A stretch of 64,000 bases of DNA from Plasmodium malariae (lineage: Eukaryota; Apicomplexa; Aconoidasida; Haemosporida; Plasmodiidae): assembly GCF_900090045.1 (NCBI RefSeq), contig NC_041785.1, positions 1,426,001 to 1,490,000 on the forward strand, written 5' to 3'. A program made the position numbers and the translations under genes. This document shows positions 23,301-33,604 of this stretch, piece by piece (positions within the stretch are counted from its first letter, which is position 1; each line of letters begins with the position of its first letter). A model generated the notes under the pieces. It was given only the letters and a program-made list of their open reading frames with translations, had not been told where the DNA came from and made no database searches.

Positions 23301-23810
23301 CGTTTTACACGTAAGCATATTTAACAAAGTCAAGCAACGTTTAAAATATTATGATTCATGAATTAGATATGTATAGACGCATTTTAGTTTATGAGTTTTA
23401 GGAGAACCTTTATCTCATGATACCCAAGAAATATACTCCCTTCTATACTTTTAAACTTTGAATTTAGGTCCTCTACATTTTTCTGCTCTTCAGCAATGCT
23501 CCCATTTAACTTTTTTAGCTATGTAACAAGTCCATAATAAAGAGAAACAGAAAAAGAAATAATGATGAAGATGCAGGCGGAAATGCAGATGAAGAAAAAG
23601 CTTAAATTAAGGAAAAAAAAAAAAAAAAAAAAGCAATAAAAGCAATAAAAATGCTGCAAAGATGTCTCAAAAATACGCATCTCCACAATTTTTTTATGTA
23701 CGTTATAACTACAATTTTTTCATTCAGTAATTACTCCTACTTACCTCCTTCACCAGTATTTCTTTTTCTGCTTTTTTCTTTGAGCTAATTTTTTTAGTTC
23801 CCTTTTTCAT
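20301..23810 (-). CDS. Coiled-coil protein resembling GAS8/DRC4 (axonemal dynein regulatory complex)
   Basis: Eleven exons on the minus strand: 23810-23745, 23518-23408, 23010-22829, 22618-22432, 22253-22175, 22048-21966, 21624-21540, 21406-21159, 20959-20897, 20744-20631 and 20402-20301. The phases are continuous throughout, giving 439 residues. Some donors are GTT rather than GTA. Nearly all of the chain is charged alpha-helical coiled coil. The length, the Lys/Gly-rich start (MKKGTKKISSKKK), the early LKNKEIELEE segment followed by FLNNLTK, and the final RENYEAIMHL segment parallel human GAS8/DRC4 (about 478 residues) as I remember it. GAS8 links dynein arms to axonemal microtubules. In this parasite it would act in male-gamete flagella. 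Many short introns and a coiled coil also fit other axonemal proteins, so the family call is tentative. An alternative C-terminal splice to an exon near 20165-20070 is possible. Confidence 0.65.
21715..21838. repeat. AAATTAAGGAAA tandem repeat in an intron
   Basis: About ten copies of a 12-base unit (AAAAATTAAGGA, drifting to AAAAATAAAGGA) lie in the intron between exons 6 and 7 of the GAS8-like gene. Confidence 0.85.
23130..23282. repeat. TTATTTATTACTTATTTTT tandem repeat in an intron
   Basis: A 15-20 base T/A unit with an ACT interruption repeats about nine times within the second intron of the GAS8-like gene. Confidence 0.85.
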
Positions 23811-24582
23811 TTTCGCGCATGCATAAATGTATACAGAAAATTATATATGCATATATAAACATATGTGTTTATATATGTATATATATGCATTTATATATAT
23901 CTTTACAACTTTTACACGATGAGTAACGCCCGTCCTCCATCTAGTAGACGTGTTTCACGTAGCGATAGTTTGTTATTATTTTTTTTCTCAAGAATTCTAC
24001 ATGTATATGTATATATATATACGTGTCTGTGTGTGTGTGTGTGTGACAAAATAACGTTGCTCGGTACAATGCGCAAGACTGCACTTTATAGGCTTATCCT
24101 TAAAAAAAATAAAATAAAATAAAAAGGAGCATCGCTGGATTAAAAGCTGAGATAGTTAATAAAAAGTTTACGATACCATAATACGTTATTATTATATAAC
24201 TGTTTTGTTATTTCCCTTTTATCCATATTAATTTATTTATGTGTTCATCTCTGCTTCACTCGCGCATGTGTGTCTTATACGACATAAAAAAAATTTATAA
24301 AAAAAAAAGCGCAAAAAAGAGAATGAAAAAACAGATGGACTTTTTTTTCCTTCTAAGTAATTTTATATTTTACTTTTCATTCATGTTCTTTTCCGCATGC
24401 TAATAATACATGTGGAGCAAAGAGAAAAAACAATATAAGGACTTATCCTCATTTTTTCCAAGATTATGATAATGTATGAAAATGTTAAAAAAAAAAAGTA
24501 ATATATGAATATAAAGTTCTCAAAAAGATAATAAAAATATGAGCTATTATTTTCCCTTTTTTTTTTTTTTTTTTTTCAAAGT

Positions 24583-24804
24583 TCATATTATATTATTTCG
24601 TTTCCGTGTTTGTGAACATTTATCTGGATTAGTAATCCTTTTCACATTATGAAACACTTCTCTCAGTGCTTTCTTATGCATGAATAAACATATGTAAGTA
24701 TGTACATATATTCACACATATGTGCCCACATATACGCACTTATACAAACTTGTATACGCATATGTAGACATATTTTACCTATTTACTGAGTTTCGGATGA
24801 ACAT
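24583..24804 (-). CDS. Candidate very small two-exon gene (speculative)
   Basis: Exon 24804-24787 would encode MFIRNS and end at a GTAAAT donor. Exon 24672-24583 would start after a TTTATTCATGCATAAG acceptor and continue in phase 0 for 29 basic residues (KALREVFHNVKR...) to a stop. The total is 35 residues. The second exon has codon use more like coding sequence than its surroundings, and it is the only reason to list this. No family is recognised and it may be chance. Confidence 0.2.
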
Positions 24805-24929
24805 GAGCCCCGTACCATGATCAAATGCAATTTAGTTTTTTATTAGACAATTTTGGATACCCTTTATTTTTACGTTAAAATATGTGGTTATTTTAATATA
24901 TTGTTTTTTACTTCATTAAATTATATCAT

Positions 24930-25092
24930 TTTTCGCTCCATTTGGTTATATTATTTTTTTATTTTATTTTGTTATATTATTTTTGTCCATTTTGTTATAT
25001 TATTTTTGTCCATTTTGTTATATTATTTTTTAGTCCATTTGGTTATATTATTTTGTTATATTATTTTTGTCCATTTTGTTCTATTATTTCTT
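24930..25092. repeat. TTATATTATTTTTGTCCATTTTG tandem repeat
   Basis: About seven copies of a 20-23 base unit. The + frame through it (near 24853-25125) reads as repeated FVHFVILF and is not a credible gene. Confidence 0.88.
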
Positions 25093-25194
25093 TCTTCCAC
25101 AAGAGATGGCCAAGGCCGCGCTTAACTGAAATATGAACTTTTCATCTTGTCAAGTTAACAAAAATCCCATACATATATAGTATGTATGTGAAGC

Positions 25195-25312
25195 ATGCAC
25201 GTGTAGAATGCACTTGTAGAATGCATGTGTAATATGCATGTGTAATATGTATGTGTAATATGTATGTGTAATATGTATGTGTAATATGTATGTGTAATAT
25301 GTATGTACAACA
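25195..25312. repeat. TATGTGTAATATG tandem repeat
   Basis: About nine copies of a 12-13 base unit (TATGTGTAATATG, with a TGCATGTG variant at the left end). The minus frame with repeated ITHTYYTHI is an artefact of it. Confidence 0.88.
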
Positions 25313-25478
25313 AATGTATGAAGTGCAGTGGTCGTATGGCTCTCATTTTACGGGGAATTAATAAGTGTCTCTTCATCAGATGAGGGGTGATAAAATAACT
25401 ACCATACTATACAATATACGCTTACCATTAAACTAACATTATTAACAATATTTTATACTGTTTTGTTTTTTAGACAAA

Positions 25479-25640
25479 ATGTTATTCCGTGTACATATAA
25501 TTTATGATGGATATCTATATGTTGAAGGACTTAATTTATCAACTGTTCAACACACAGTTGTAGCTTCCCATGGAACTTCAAAATTATTCTTAGTGACTCC
25601 AACCATAAAATATGCTCTTTATTATTTTTATATGCTATAG
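25479..25640 (+). CDS. Candidate small ORF, possibly with an upstream exon
   Basis: A 53-codon frame starts AAAATG and reads MLFRVHIIYDGYLYVEGLNL at its N-terminus. It has non-repetitive composition, clearly richer in G+C than the flanks, and ends in a hydrophobic stretch (YALYYFYML). It is directly preceded by TGTTTTGTTTTTTAG, a good splice acceptor. The ATG could therefore be internal to a larger gene whose upstream exon enters in phase 1. The other five frames are broken. No family is recognised. Confidence 0.4.
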   Translation: MLFRVHIIYDGYLYVEGLNLSTVQHTVVASHGTSKLFLVTPTIKYALYYFYML

Positions 25641-26464
25641 GTCCTTCCATAATATAACAAATTTTTTTTTTTTTTTTTTATTATTTTTTGCTAATATTAG
25701 TAATATCACCATTTTAGCTCAAACATGAAGCTCTATTTTCGATTTTTCATAAACTATTAGAACAACAAAAAAAAAAAAAAAAACTGAATAAATTAATAAA
25801 TAAATAAACAATCAGAACTGATCTTAACCATAAGACACACAAATACACATAAAAAAAAAAAAAAAAAAAAGAGAGAGGCAGCAAATGGTGAGAATGTTAT
25901 GATACCACGCTCACGTGATAATATATAATAAAAAAAAATAAATAAAAAAAATTAAAATAAAATAAAATAAATAAATAAATAAATGAGCAGCGGTCCCTTA
26001 ATTTTAAGCAAGTTATGTTTAATACCTCTCTTTTAATAAAAAAAATAAATAATTTTTAATTCATCTCTTTACATGCAATTGCCGAGCTTGTCCATATTTT
26101 ATTCTATTTTTTTTAAAAACTGTTAGACCCTATATTTATTAATTCTTAAAATTAATAACGAAGTAAAACGTTCTCTTTTTTTTTTTTTTTTTTTTTTCTC
26201 TTCATTTTGTTAAAAAAAATTTATAGTATCACCATTTAACCTTTTAGACATTTCGTAGTTTCACAACTTGAATGTGCGAATATTCCCCCATATTAACTTA
26301 CCAAAAAGACATAATTTTTGACCATCTACGAAAAAGATTGCATCCTCACTAAATAATCAAAAAACTATAATCCGACTAACTACGTAATAAACAGAAGTAA
26401 AATTACTCATACTCTCTTCTTATCGCTGTCTATATCTTTGTTCTTCTTTTATCCTAGTTCTAAG
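25641..26464. other. Upstream region of the micro-exon gene
   Basis: AT-rich sequence with poly-T/A runs near 25660, 25770, 25855 and 26180. The last 250 bases before the ATG are less biased and may be transcribed leader. No other gene is seen. Confidence 0.55.
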
Positions 26465-29191
26465 ATGACTATTAAGGAGAGTCACCTAATTCTTTTTTCC
26501 CTCTTCCTTCTGATTAAACTTTTATCTCTGGGTAATTATGCATGAGTTCATCAAGGTGCACATGTTTGTGTGTTTGGGTGTTTACTTGTCTATGTATTTG
26601 TATATATGTTTGCCCGTATATTCGTGCGTGCATATGTTTTAATTTGAAATTATAAAATGGAACCAAGTTTTTATAAGATTAATCATTTTTTTTTTTTTTT
26701 TTTTCTAAATTTATTATAGAATATGTACCTTTTCTGAACAAAATTGAAGGTAAAAAAATGAGGAGGACATGAAGGCTAACTTGCATAAAATGTGCGAGGA
26801 GTTTTAGAAGCATATTAGAATGAAATGTGAATAGTTGTAATTTATATATATATAAGATAGCAGAAAAATATGCATACATATATACGTGTGTACATATATA
26901 TATATATATATGTATGTATATGCCCACTAATTTATGACAAAGAGTAAGCGACATTTGACATCCTCACTTTTCTGATATCGCCTGTTTAAATAAGACCGAG
27001 AATTTTTCTACAAAACGCTTGATATTAACTCATGTTACTAAAAATGCATTATGTTGTAGATGAATTGGATGAACATTTTAACTTGCTTTTATAATAATTT
27101 CAATAAGTGTACGTCTCAATCTGTGCATACTGCATGTATATATATCCTCATTATATATATATATACATATATTTATGTATATGTATATAATATTTAGGCC
27201 TTTCTCCCTTGAATAGTGTTAACCTATGTAAGCAAAAATGAATTAATCTGCTTAGGACACAAAAAAAAAAAAAAAAATAGGAAAATTCTACATTTAACAC
27301 AAACTAAAAATCACAATTGGGGTTAACAGTATGCTTTTTTTTTTTTTTTTTTTTTTCTTTTGATTTTTCCTCTTCATTAATTTTAAATGAATCATCAGTA
27401 TTAGTCGGTTGTCCAAGGAGAGGTATATACTGCAGTAAATGTACCGAATTATATACATTTACATTTATATATTCATAGTTACATGCTTATACATACATAC
27501 ATACATGAATACACACGCACATGCGTACGTTCATTGTGATCAGATGTATACGTCAGTAAATGCATGTGAACATAAGCGAAAACAACTAATCAAACATGCA
27601 AATTTTTCCTTTTTTATTTTTCTGCTTATGCAACCATATAAACAGAACGAGTCCTTTCCTTCAGTAAAAATTCCCAAAAAAATAAAATAAAGTTCTATAT
27701 GCATATTATCTAAACAGCTGCACTGTAATTGTAATAATGCATGTTAACATGAATATTTTTTATAAATTTATTATTATAATTTCATTTCCAGACCCTCAGT
27801 CTTCTGCCGAAACGGGTGAACGAGAAAAAACCAAAAAAAAAAAAAATAAATCAAAAAAATGAAAAAAAAATTGCAACTGATTTTGTTTTGATGAAATAAC
27901 TATAAAACATGAGATAATATTTTAATCTTTTTTATTTTATCTTTCTAACAACATTTTCAGGATCTCAACCTTCTACGCGCAGTGCAGGTGAATGAGAAAA
28001 AAGAAAAAAAAAAAAATAATAAATCAAAATAATGAAAAAAAAATTGCCATTGATTTTGTTTTAATGAAATAATTGTAAATTATGCGATACTGTTACTATA
28101 TTAATCTTTTTTTGTTCTATCATTTTATTTGCATGTACAGACCCTCAACCTTCTACGAGCAGAGCAGGTGAATGATAAAAAAACCATCATCAAAATATCT
28201 TTATAAAAATATGTGTAAATGTAATTGTAAAACAAGAGATATTGTATTCATCTACTTCATTTTTTCCTTCCACCCATATTTTCAGACCCTCAACCTTCTA
28301 CGAGCAGAGAGAGTAAACCAAATAAATTCAATTATAAAAAATTCTAAAAAAAGTAAAATATGTGTTAAAATAATTGTATAACGAAAGATATTGTATTAAT
28401 CTTTTTTTATTTTATCATTTTAATCGCATACATTCAGACCCTTTGCCTTCAACCAGTGCAGCAAGTAAAAGAAAAAATACTATTATAAAAATATATCTTT
28501 TTTAAAATGTGTGTGTAAAAAAAAATATTTGAAAAACAAGAGATGTTGTATTTATGTTTTTTTATTTTTTCTTTCTAACATCATTATAACATCATTATCA
28601 GATCCTTGGCTCTCCACCAGCAGAGATGGTAAAAGAGAAAACGAAAAAAAAAAAAAAAATTAAATTATAAAATTATGTCTTTTCTAAAAATGTGTGTAAA
28701 AAATAATTACAAAACAAGTAACATCATTTTCATCCATTTTTCCAATATTTTAAATGCATTAACAGAATCTTTTTCTTTTAGTAGAATAGTAGGTAAACCA
28801 GAAATCGTAATCAAAAACACGTTTTGTTAAAAATGTGTGTTAAAGTATTTTTTGAACAAATGATACTATATTTATTTTATTTTTTTTTTTTTTTCTGGTG
28901 TATGTTTAGAGCCCTTGTCCACAGTAAATGGTGAGAGTTACCACAAAAGCGGATCTACGCTAGCAATTAATAAATAGACAAACATATAAGCAAACGAATA
29001 AGCAAACGAATAAGCAAACGAATTAACGAACAAATAAATATACAGTTAAATGAAAATAATCCTAACTAAAAAAAAAAAAAAAAATTATCTCTATTTTTAT
29101 CCTTTTTTGACATATTTCTAATTTATCATTAGATCCCTCATTAGATCCCTCATTAGATACCTCATTAGATCTCTCAAGTATTGAAACATAA
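26465..29191 (+). CDS. Secreted micro-exon gene: 13 exons, mostly 21-30 nt phase-1 cassettes
   Basis: Exon 1 (26465-26531) encodes a signal peptide (hydrophobic core LILFSLFLLIKLLSL) and ends in phase 1. All internal exons are symmetric phase 1-1: 26720-26749, 27198-27227, 27399-27422, 27792-27815, 27961-27987, 28141-28167, 28286-28312, 28438-28464, 28602-28628, 28766-28792 and 28910-28930. The last, 29133-29191, ends in TAA. Each has an AG acceptor and a GT donor (GTGAAY, GTAAAM and similar). Exons 5-12 read, in order: DPQSSAET; GSQPSTRSA; DPQPSTSRA; DPQPSTSRE; NPLPSTSAA; NPWLSTSRD; ESFSFSRIV; EPLSTVN. Exon 13 reads DPSLDPSLDTSLDLSSIET. Full splicing gives about 138 residues, a Ser/Thr/Pro-rich secreted peptide with one mature Cys. 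Skipping any internal exon keeps the frame, so many isoforms are possible. No known family is recognised. The model rests on splice signals and phase; expression is not shown. Confidence 0.72.
27792..29191 (+). repeat. Tandemly duplicated exon-plus-intron units
   Basis: Exon starts are spaced about 145-180 bases apart (27792, 27961, 28141, 28286, 28438, 28602, 28766, 28910). The intervening introns share ordered blocks: an A-rich start after GTGAA/GTAAA, an ATGTGTGTAAA-like core, an AACAAGAGATATTGTATT-like block, then a T-rich tail. Introns after exons 5 and 6 are nearly the same over about 80 bases. The array therefore grew by duplicating whole exon-intron units and not by slippage inside one exon. 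Confidence 0.75.
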
Positions 29192-30196
29192 CACAGAGAT
29201 ACACTAACTTACGTTTGCTCTAATTTGAAATATAAAACTAAGAAAAATATATATATACATGAAGGAATATAAAGATGTTTTGTTATCTTTTCTTTATCTT
29301 TATTATAAATATTTTCAAGCTCGTACATAGTAGCACTTACATAGGCCCAACCGTTAAATATGTCTACGTATAAAAGGGTGTATACATATGTTACATACAT
29401 ACGTACATATATACATTTATATATATGTGTATATATAAGAGGCTCAACAGAGGCTCTCTCCTAATGCTGCACGGAAATAAGCTAGTTTATAAATGCATAA
29501 ACACATAATTACACACTTTTCATTCCTTTGTAACATGAACATGCTACTTCTCCTTTGACATAAGATCATATTTCTTACGGGGTAATTAATATTAATATGC
29601 TAACATAATTTTATTATTATTTTTTTTTAAAAGAAAAACAAACTTATTTATAATTTCCTTTTTCTCTTCTTAATTTTTTTAGAATGGTATAACAAGTGAA
29701 AACAAAATGATACACAAATATTTTACCTAAATTAAACATAAAAAAATAACAACAATAAAAGAAGACGGAAATATGAGGACAAAAAAAAAAAAAAAAAGAA
29801 AGAAAATTTTTTTACAATTAATTTTTGTGTAATATATACATATATATATATTAGCACTACGAGTGTTGTAGTGTTACATAGAAAATCTTATTAAAAGAAG
29901 AACCAATTTTTTTTGTTTCCTCACGCGCTTATATATCTCTTTTTTTCGTCGTTTGGAACATCTGTTGTTCATATCGTTCCTGTGTTTACCTAACCGTTTC
30001 TTAAATTAACTTAATGCATATGTTGAAGCCGAAAAAAAAAAAAAAAATAGAGGAAATTACGCGGAATGGGAATTTAAAAAAATGCACATAAAAATGATAC
30101 AGTTCTGAGAGAAAATAATTTGTTTCTACATATTTCATTTGTATAAAAATCGTCTTAACACTTTATATTATCATGACAACTATTATTACTTTACAG
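29192..30196. other. Intergenic region, no gene seen
   Basis: AT-rich with TATGTACATA microsatellites (29380-29435) and A/T runs. The missing first exon of the next gene (phase 1 exit) may lie here, but I could not identify it with confidence. Confidence 0.5.
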
Positions 30197-32393
30197 TGTG
30201 GAATTATAGAGATAGTAATTCTTCAAAGGGACTATTACACAATTGTTTAGACAGCATAATAGATATCGATGTAGCAAATTATTATTCAGGGGAACAAAAT
30301 GAGCCAACTGAAGAGGTGAGATTCGGCATTTCTGCTTTTATATGACTACTGTTGGAGGGAAGCTTGGTCGGCTGATTGTTCGTTCGGTCATTCGGTCGTC
30401 TATTCGTTAGTATTTCTTTTTGTTTGTGCTTCTGTTTGTCTGTGCTTCTGCCTGCCCGCCTATTTTCTCCCCATTTTTCACGCGTCGATTTTTCTCCAAC
30501 CTTTTTTTTTTTTTTTTTTTTTTTTTTCTTTCATTTAAACCCACCTTAATTTCGCTCCTTCATTCTTATTCCAAGGAAGGAAGAATAAGAGGAGACCAAT
30601 CAATGGATGAGCTGTGCATAAAAAATTATGTACTGAGGGCAAATCAAATGATGCATAGTGATATGATAACAAAGGATGAAGCATATTTAGAAATATGTAA
30701 AAGTTGTAGACATTTGTTTAAAGAAATAAGAGAATGCTTAAGAGATTCTGTTAGCTTAGTATTAAACAAAGATGGTAGGATAAGTGGGAAGTGAGCAAAC
30801 AGCCGTGCTATTCTTATGTACGCATGCAAAAATAAGCATCCAATTTTTTCATTTGAATATTGTATGCCCCATTTAAAGATTACATTTGTCATTTGAACAT
30901 TACATTTTCCTTTTTTTTCTCTTGCATAATAGTGATTATGGTTCCCATTTTAGGCCTAAAATACGATAGAAAGAGTTCGACATTAAAAGGAAAAAATACT
31001 ATAAAGCGGGCATACGCAAATAAGCATACGCAAACATACATAAATGAATATAAATGTAGAACAAACACCAGTATATACACGCGAGGGATTTTTCGCATGC
31101 TCAAAAAAAGTGCCAGTTGTTAATTATTTATAAAATTTTCCTTTTTTCATAGGCATGTCTAATAAGCTGCTAGTAATTAACCATACAGTAACTTACATCC
31201 TCTCAAAGCTAGTGGTCAGTCTTATAGACCTAGAGTCATATAACGAAGAACAACTGAGCTTTACATGTAAATCGTTATATTTTAAACTATATGAAGATAT
31301 TAGTAAGAAGTTATGGATGTTACCTGATGATATGGGATCATATGATAAAGACATTACAGAATACAAAACTGAATTCCGAAAAATATTTATGTCTCCAAAA
31401 AGGAAAATAGTTGATGCATCATATAATTGTAGGAATTTATTACATACCATACATCGTGTTAATTTTATAAATAATGTGTTAATACAGAAAACGAAAGAAT
31501 CATATTTAAAAAATAAAAGTTGTATATTACAAGGGGAAACACCTGTAAACTACCCTTTTTTTAATTTCATGAGAGTAGACACATATTCGAGTAATCGCGC
31601 GAAGAAAATATATGACTTTTGTTACTATAACTATATATTTATAGATGGTATCAAGATAATATATAAAGATGAATATAATAGTGTAATCTTAAAAAAAAAA
31701 AATAATTTAGAATTATTCTATTTACGAAATAGAGAGTATATAAAAAATGTTTGTGCTATACATATAATTACAACCATATCTTGGTTTCTTAATCAAATTA
31801 ATATTGGTATGTATAATAAAAATAAAAACAGTAGAGAATTATTTAGAGAAAAGTTTACACCATATAATATACAATATATTATTCGCTCTATTTATAATTA
31901 TAAAAGTTACTACAAAGGAGATGTACTTGAAATGTGTGCAGAAAGTATGATTCATAATATTAAACTAGTTGATTCCATAATAGAAGACTATTATAACACA
32001 GAAAATGCTCTTATAACACAAAATATAACGTTCACTGATTTAATTAAATATACCGAATTGTCCATATTAAAATATAAATTAAAGGAAGCAATGGGAAGGT
32101 ACGATGAGAACTTAACTACTGAAATTGCAAAAGAAAATGCATTGAAAAATCAAGAAAATGAAAATATTTCTTGCCTTATGAAAATCCTTTCTAACGAAAT
32201 GAACACACAAATTTCTTTATTATCACACTCTCATTTAAGAACACTAATGCTAAAAAATTATGATAGGTATAAAGATAAAAATGAACAAATATTCGAGTTC
32301 AAAAACTTGTATTTCTGCACCTCCCCTGGGGAGCATTTTGTTCGAAAAATATTTGCTACCCGAATTAATTACATAATTAGATTCCATAGGTGA
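30197..32393 (+). CDS. Conserved protein of unknown function, 5' exon unresolved
   Basis: The best exon model is 30197-30315, 30576-about 30777, a possible 21-nt exon at about 30955-30975, then 31153-32393. The first listed exon begins after TTACTTTACAG in phase 1, has no in-frame ATG, and ends at a perfect GTGAGA donor, so at least one 5' exon is missing. The 31153-32393 exon holds about 412 residues that are largely alpha-helical, rich in Tyr/Asn/Lys/Ile. No signal peptide, membrane segment or catalytic motif was seen. The second exon has two Cys in KSCRHLFKEIRECL. The protein resembles no family I can name; its non-repetitive composition argues for a conserved role. An alternative start is the Met at 31155 inside the last exon, which would drop the upstream exons. 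Confidence 0.7.
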
Positions 32394-33351
32394 TTACAGC
32401 ATAGGGGTCTCATTCGGCTTAGCGTGGTGTAAGGTGATACTACCTACTTTTGCGTCGTTTTTCTTCACCTTTCTTTATTTTGTTTAGCTTCCTCTCACTT
32501 TGCCACATAGCATGCTTTCTTTTTTCTTTTTTTTTTTATTTTTCATTTTTATTTTTATATTCATTTTTATTTTTATATTCATTTTTATTTTTATTTCCAT
32601 TTTTATTTCCCTTTGCCTGAGTTATTTGTGTGAATGTGGAGCGTGAGTATTTACGTATATACAAATATATAGGCAAATAACCACGTATAGTTGTTCCATA
32701 GGGAAACAATTAATTTTATGCGCTGCAAGTTTGTCTTGTCATGCCTTTTTTTTTTTTTTTTTTTTTCGTTCTTTTCGTTTATTTTTCATTTTTGCTTTTG
32801 TTTTGTTCACCTCGATTTTGAAAACGTTTGTGTTTGTGTATCGTGTATGTTCATATACATGCATGTTAATATAGATGTATATTTAAATATATACACATGT
32901 AAAGACACCAATAAAGACGAATTTAATTGAAATGCAACAACATGTACCAATTCAGTGTGATTAAAATGAGAGAAAAAAAAAAATAATAGAGTAGCTAAAA
33001 AAAATAATTCTAAACTATTCACTTAAATTACCTCCAAAAAGCTGTAAATAAAAAAAAAAAAAAAAAAAAATTAAATTAAAAATAATAATAAAATTAAAAT
33101 TAAAAACAGAATTAAAATTAGAATTAGAATTAAAAATAAAAATAAAATAATAAATAAATTTGAAATTCAAATTAAAATCAAAACTATTAAAGTTTAGCTT
33201 GAAAAAAAGAATAATGCCCCTCCGTTTTTGCTTAAGTAATTATGCAAAACGCGAATTCCAAATAAAAAAAAAAAAAAAAAAAATGTGAAAAATAGAGATT
33301 AATTAAAGAGCTCCTATTTGTATTACATACATACACATACACATATATATA

Positions 33352-33390
<39 letters not shown>

Positions 33391-33604
33391 CGCATTGTAA
33401 GCAAATGAACATCGTTCATTTGTAATAGTATAATAAAATGTAGGCATTAACAGCTTCTCCTGTGTTGCTTATGAAGAATTCATTTTGCATAAAAAATCTC
33501 TTGATACATATGTTTGTGACCCATTCACATTTTTATATATTAACGTGTTAATATACTACCTTTTCATTTTTTTTAAATATTTTAATGTGTTAAAATTATA
33601 CAAA
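32394..33604. other. Intergenic region upstream of PIG-L
   Basis: Contains a TTTTTATTTTTATATTCA repeat (32540-32610), long A runs (33040-33070, 33265-33285), an AATTAAAAT-rich patch (33070-33180) and a (TA)n block (33345-33388). No coding exon is supported. The PIG-L promoter must lie here. Confidence 0.6.

Noticed and set aside
30173..30250. ATG frame MTTIITLQCG
   Set aside because: It is short, stops after 26 codons and is out of frame with the well-supported exon that starts at 30197.
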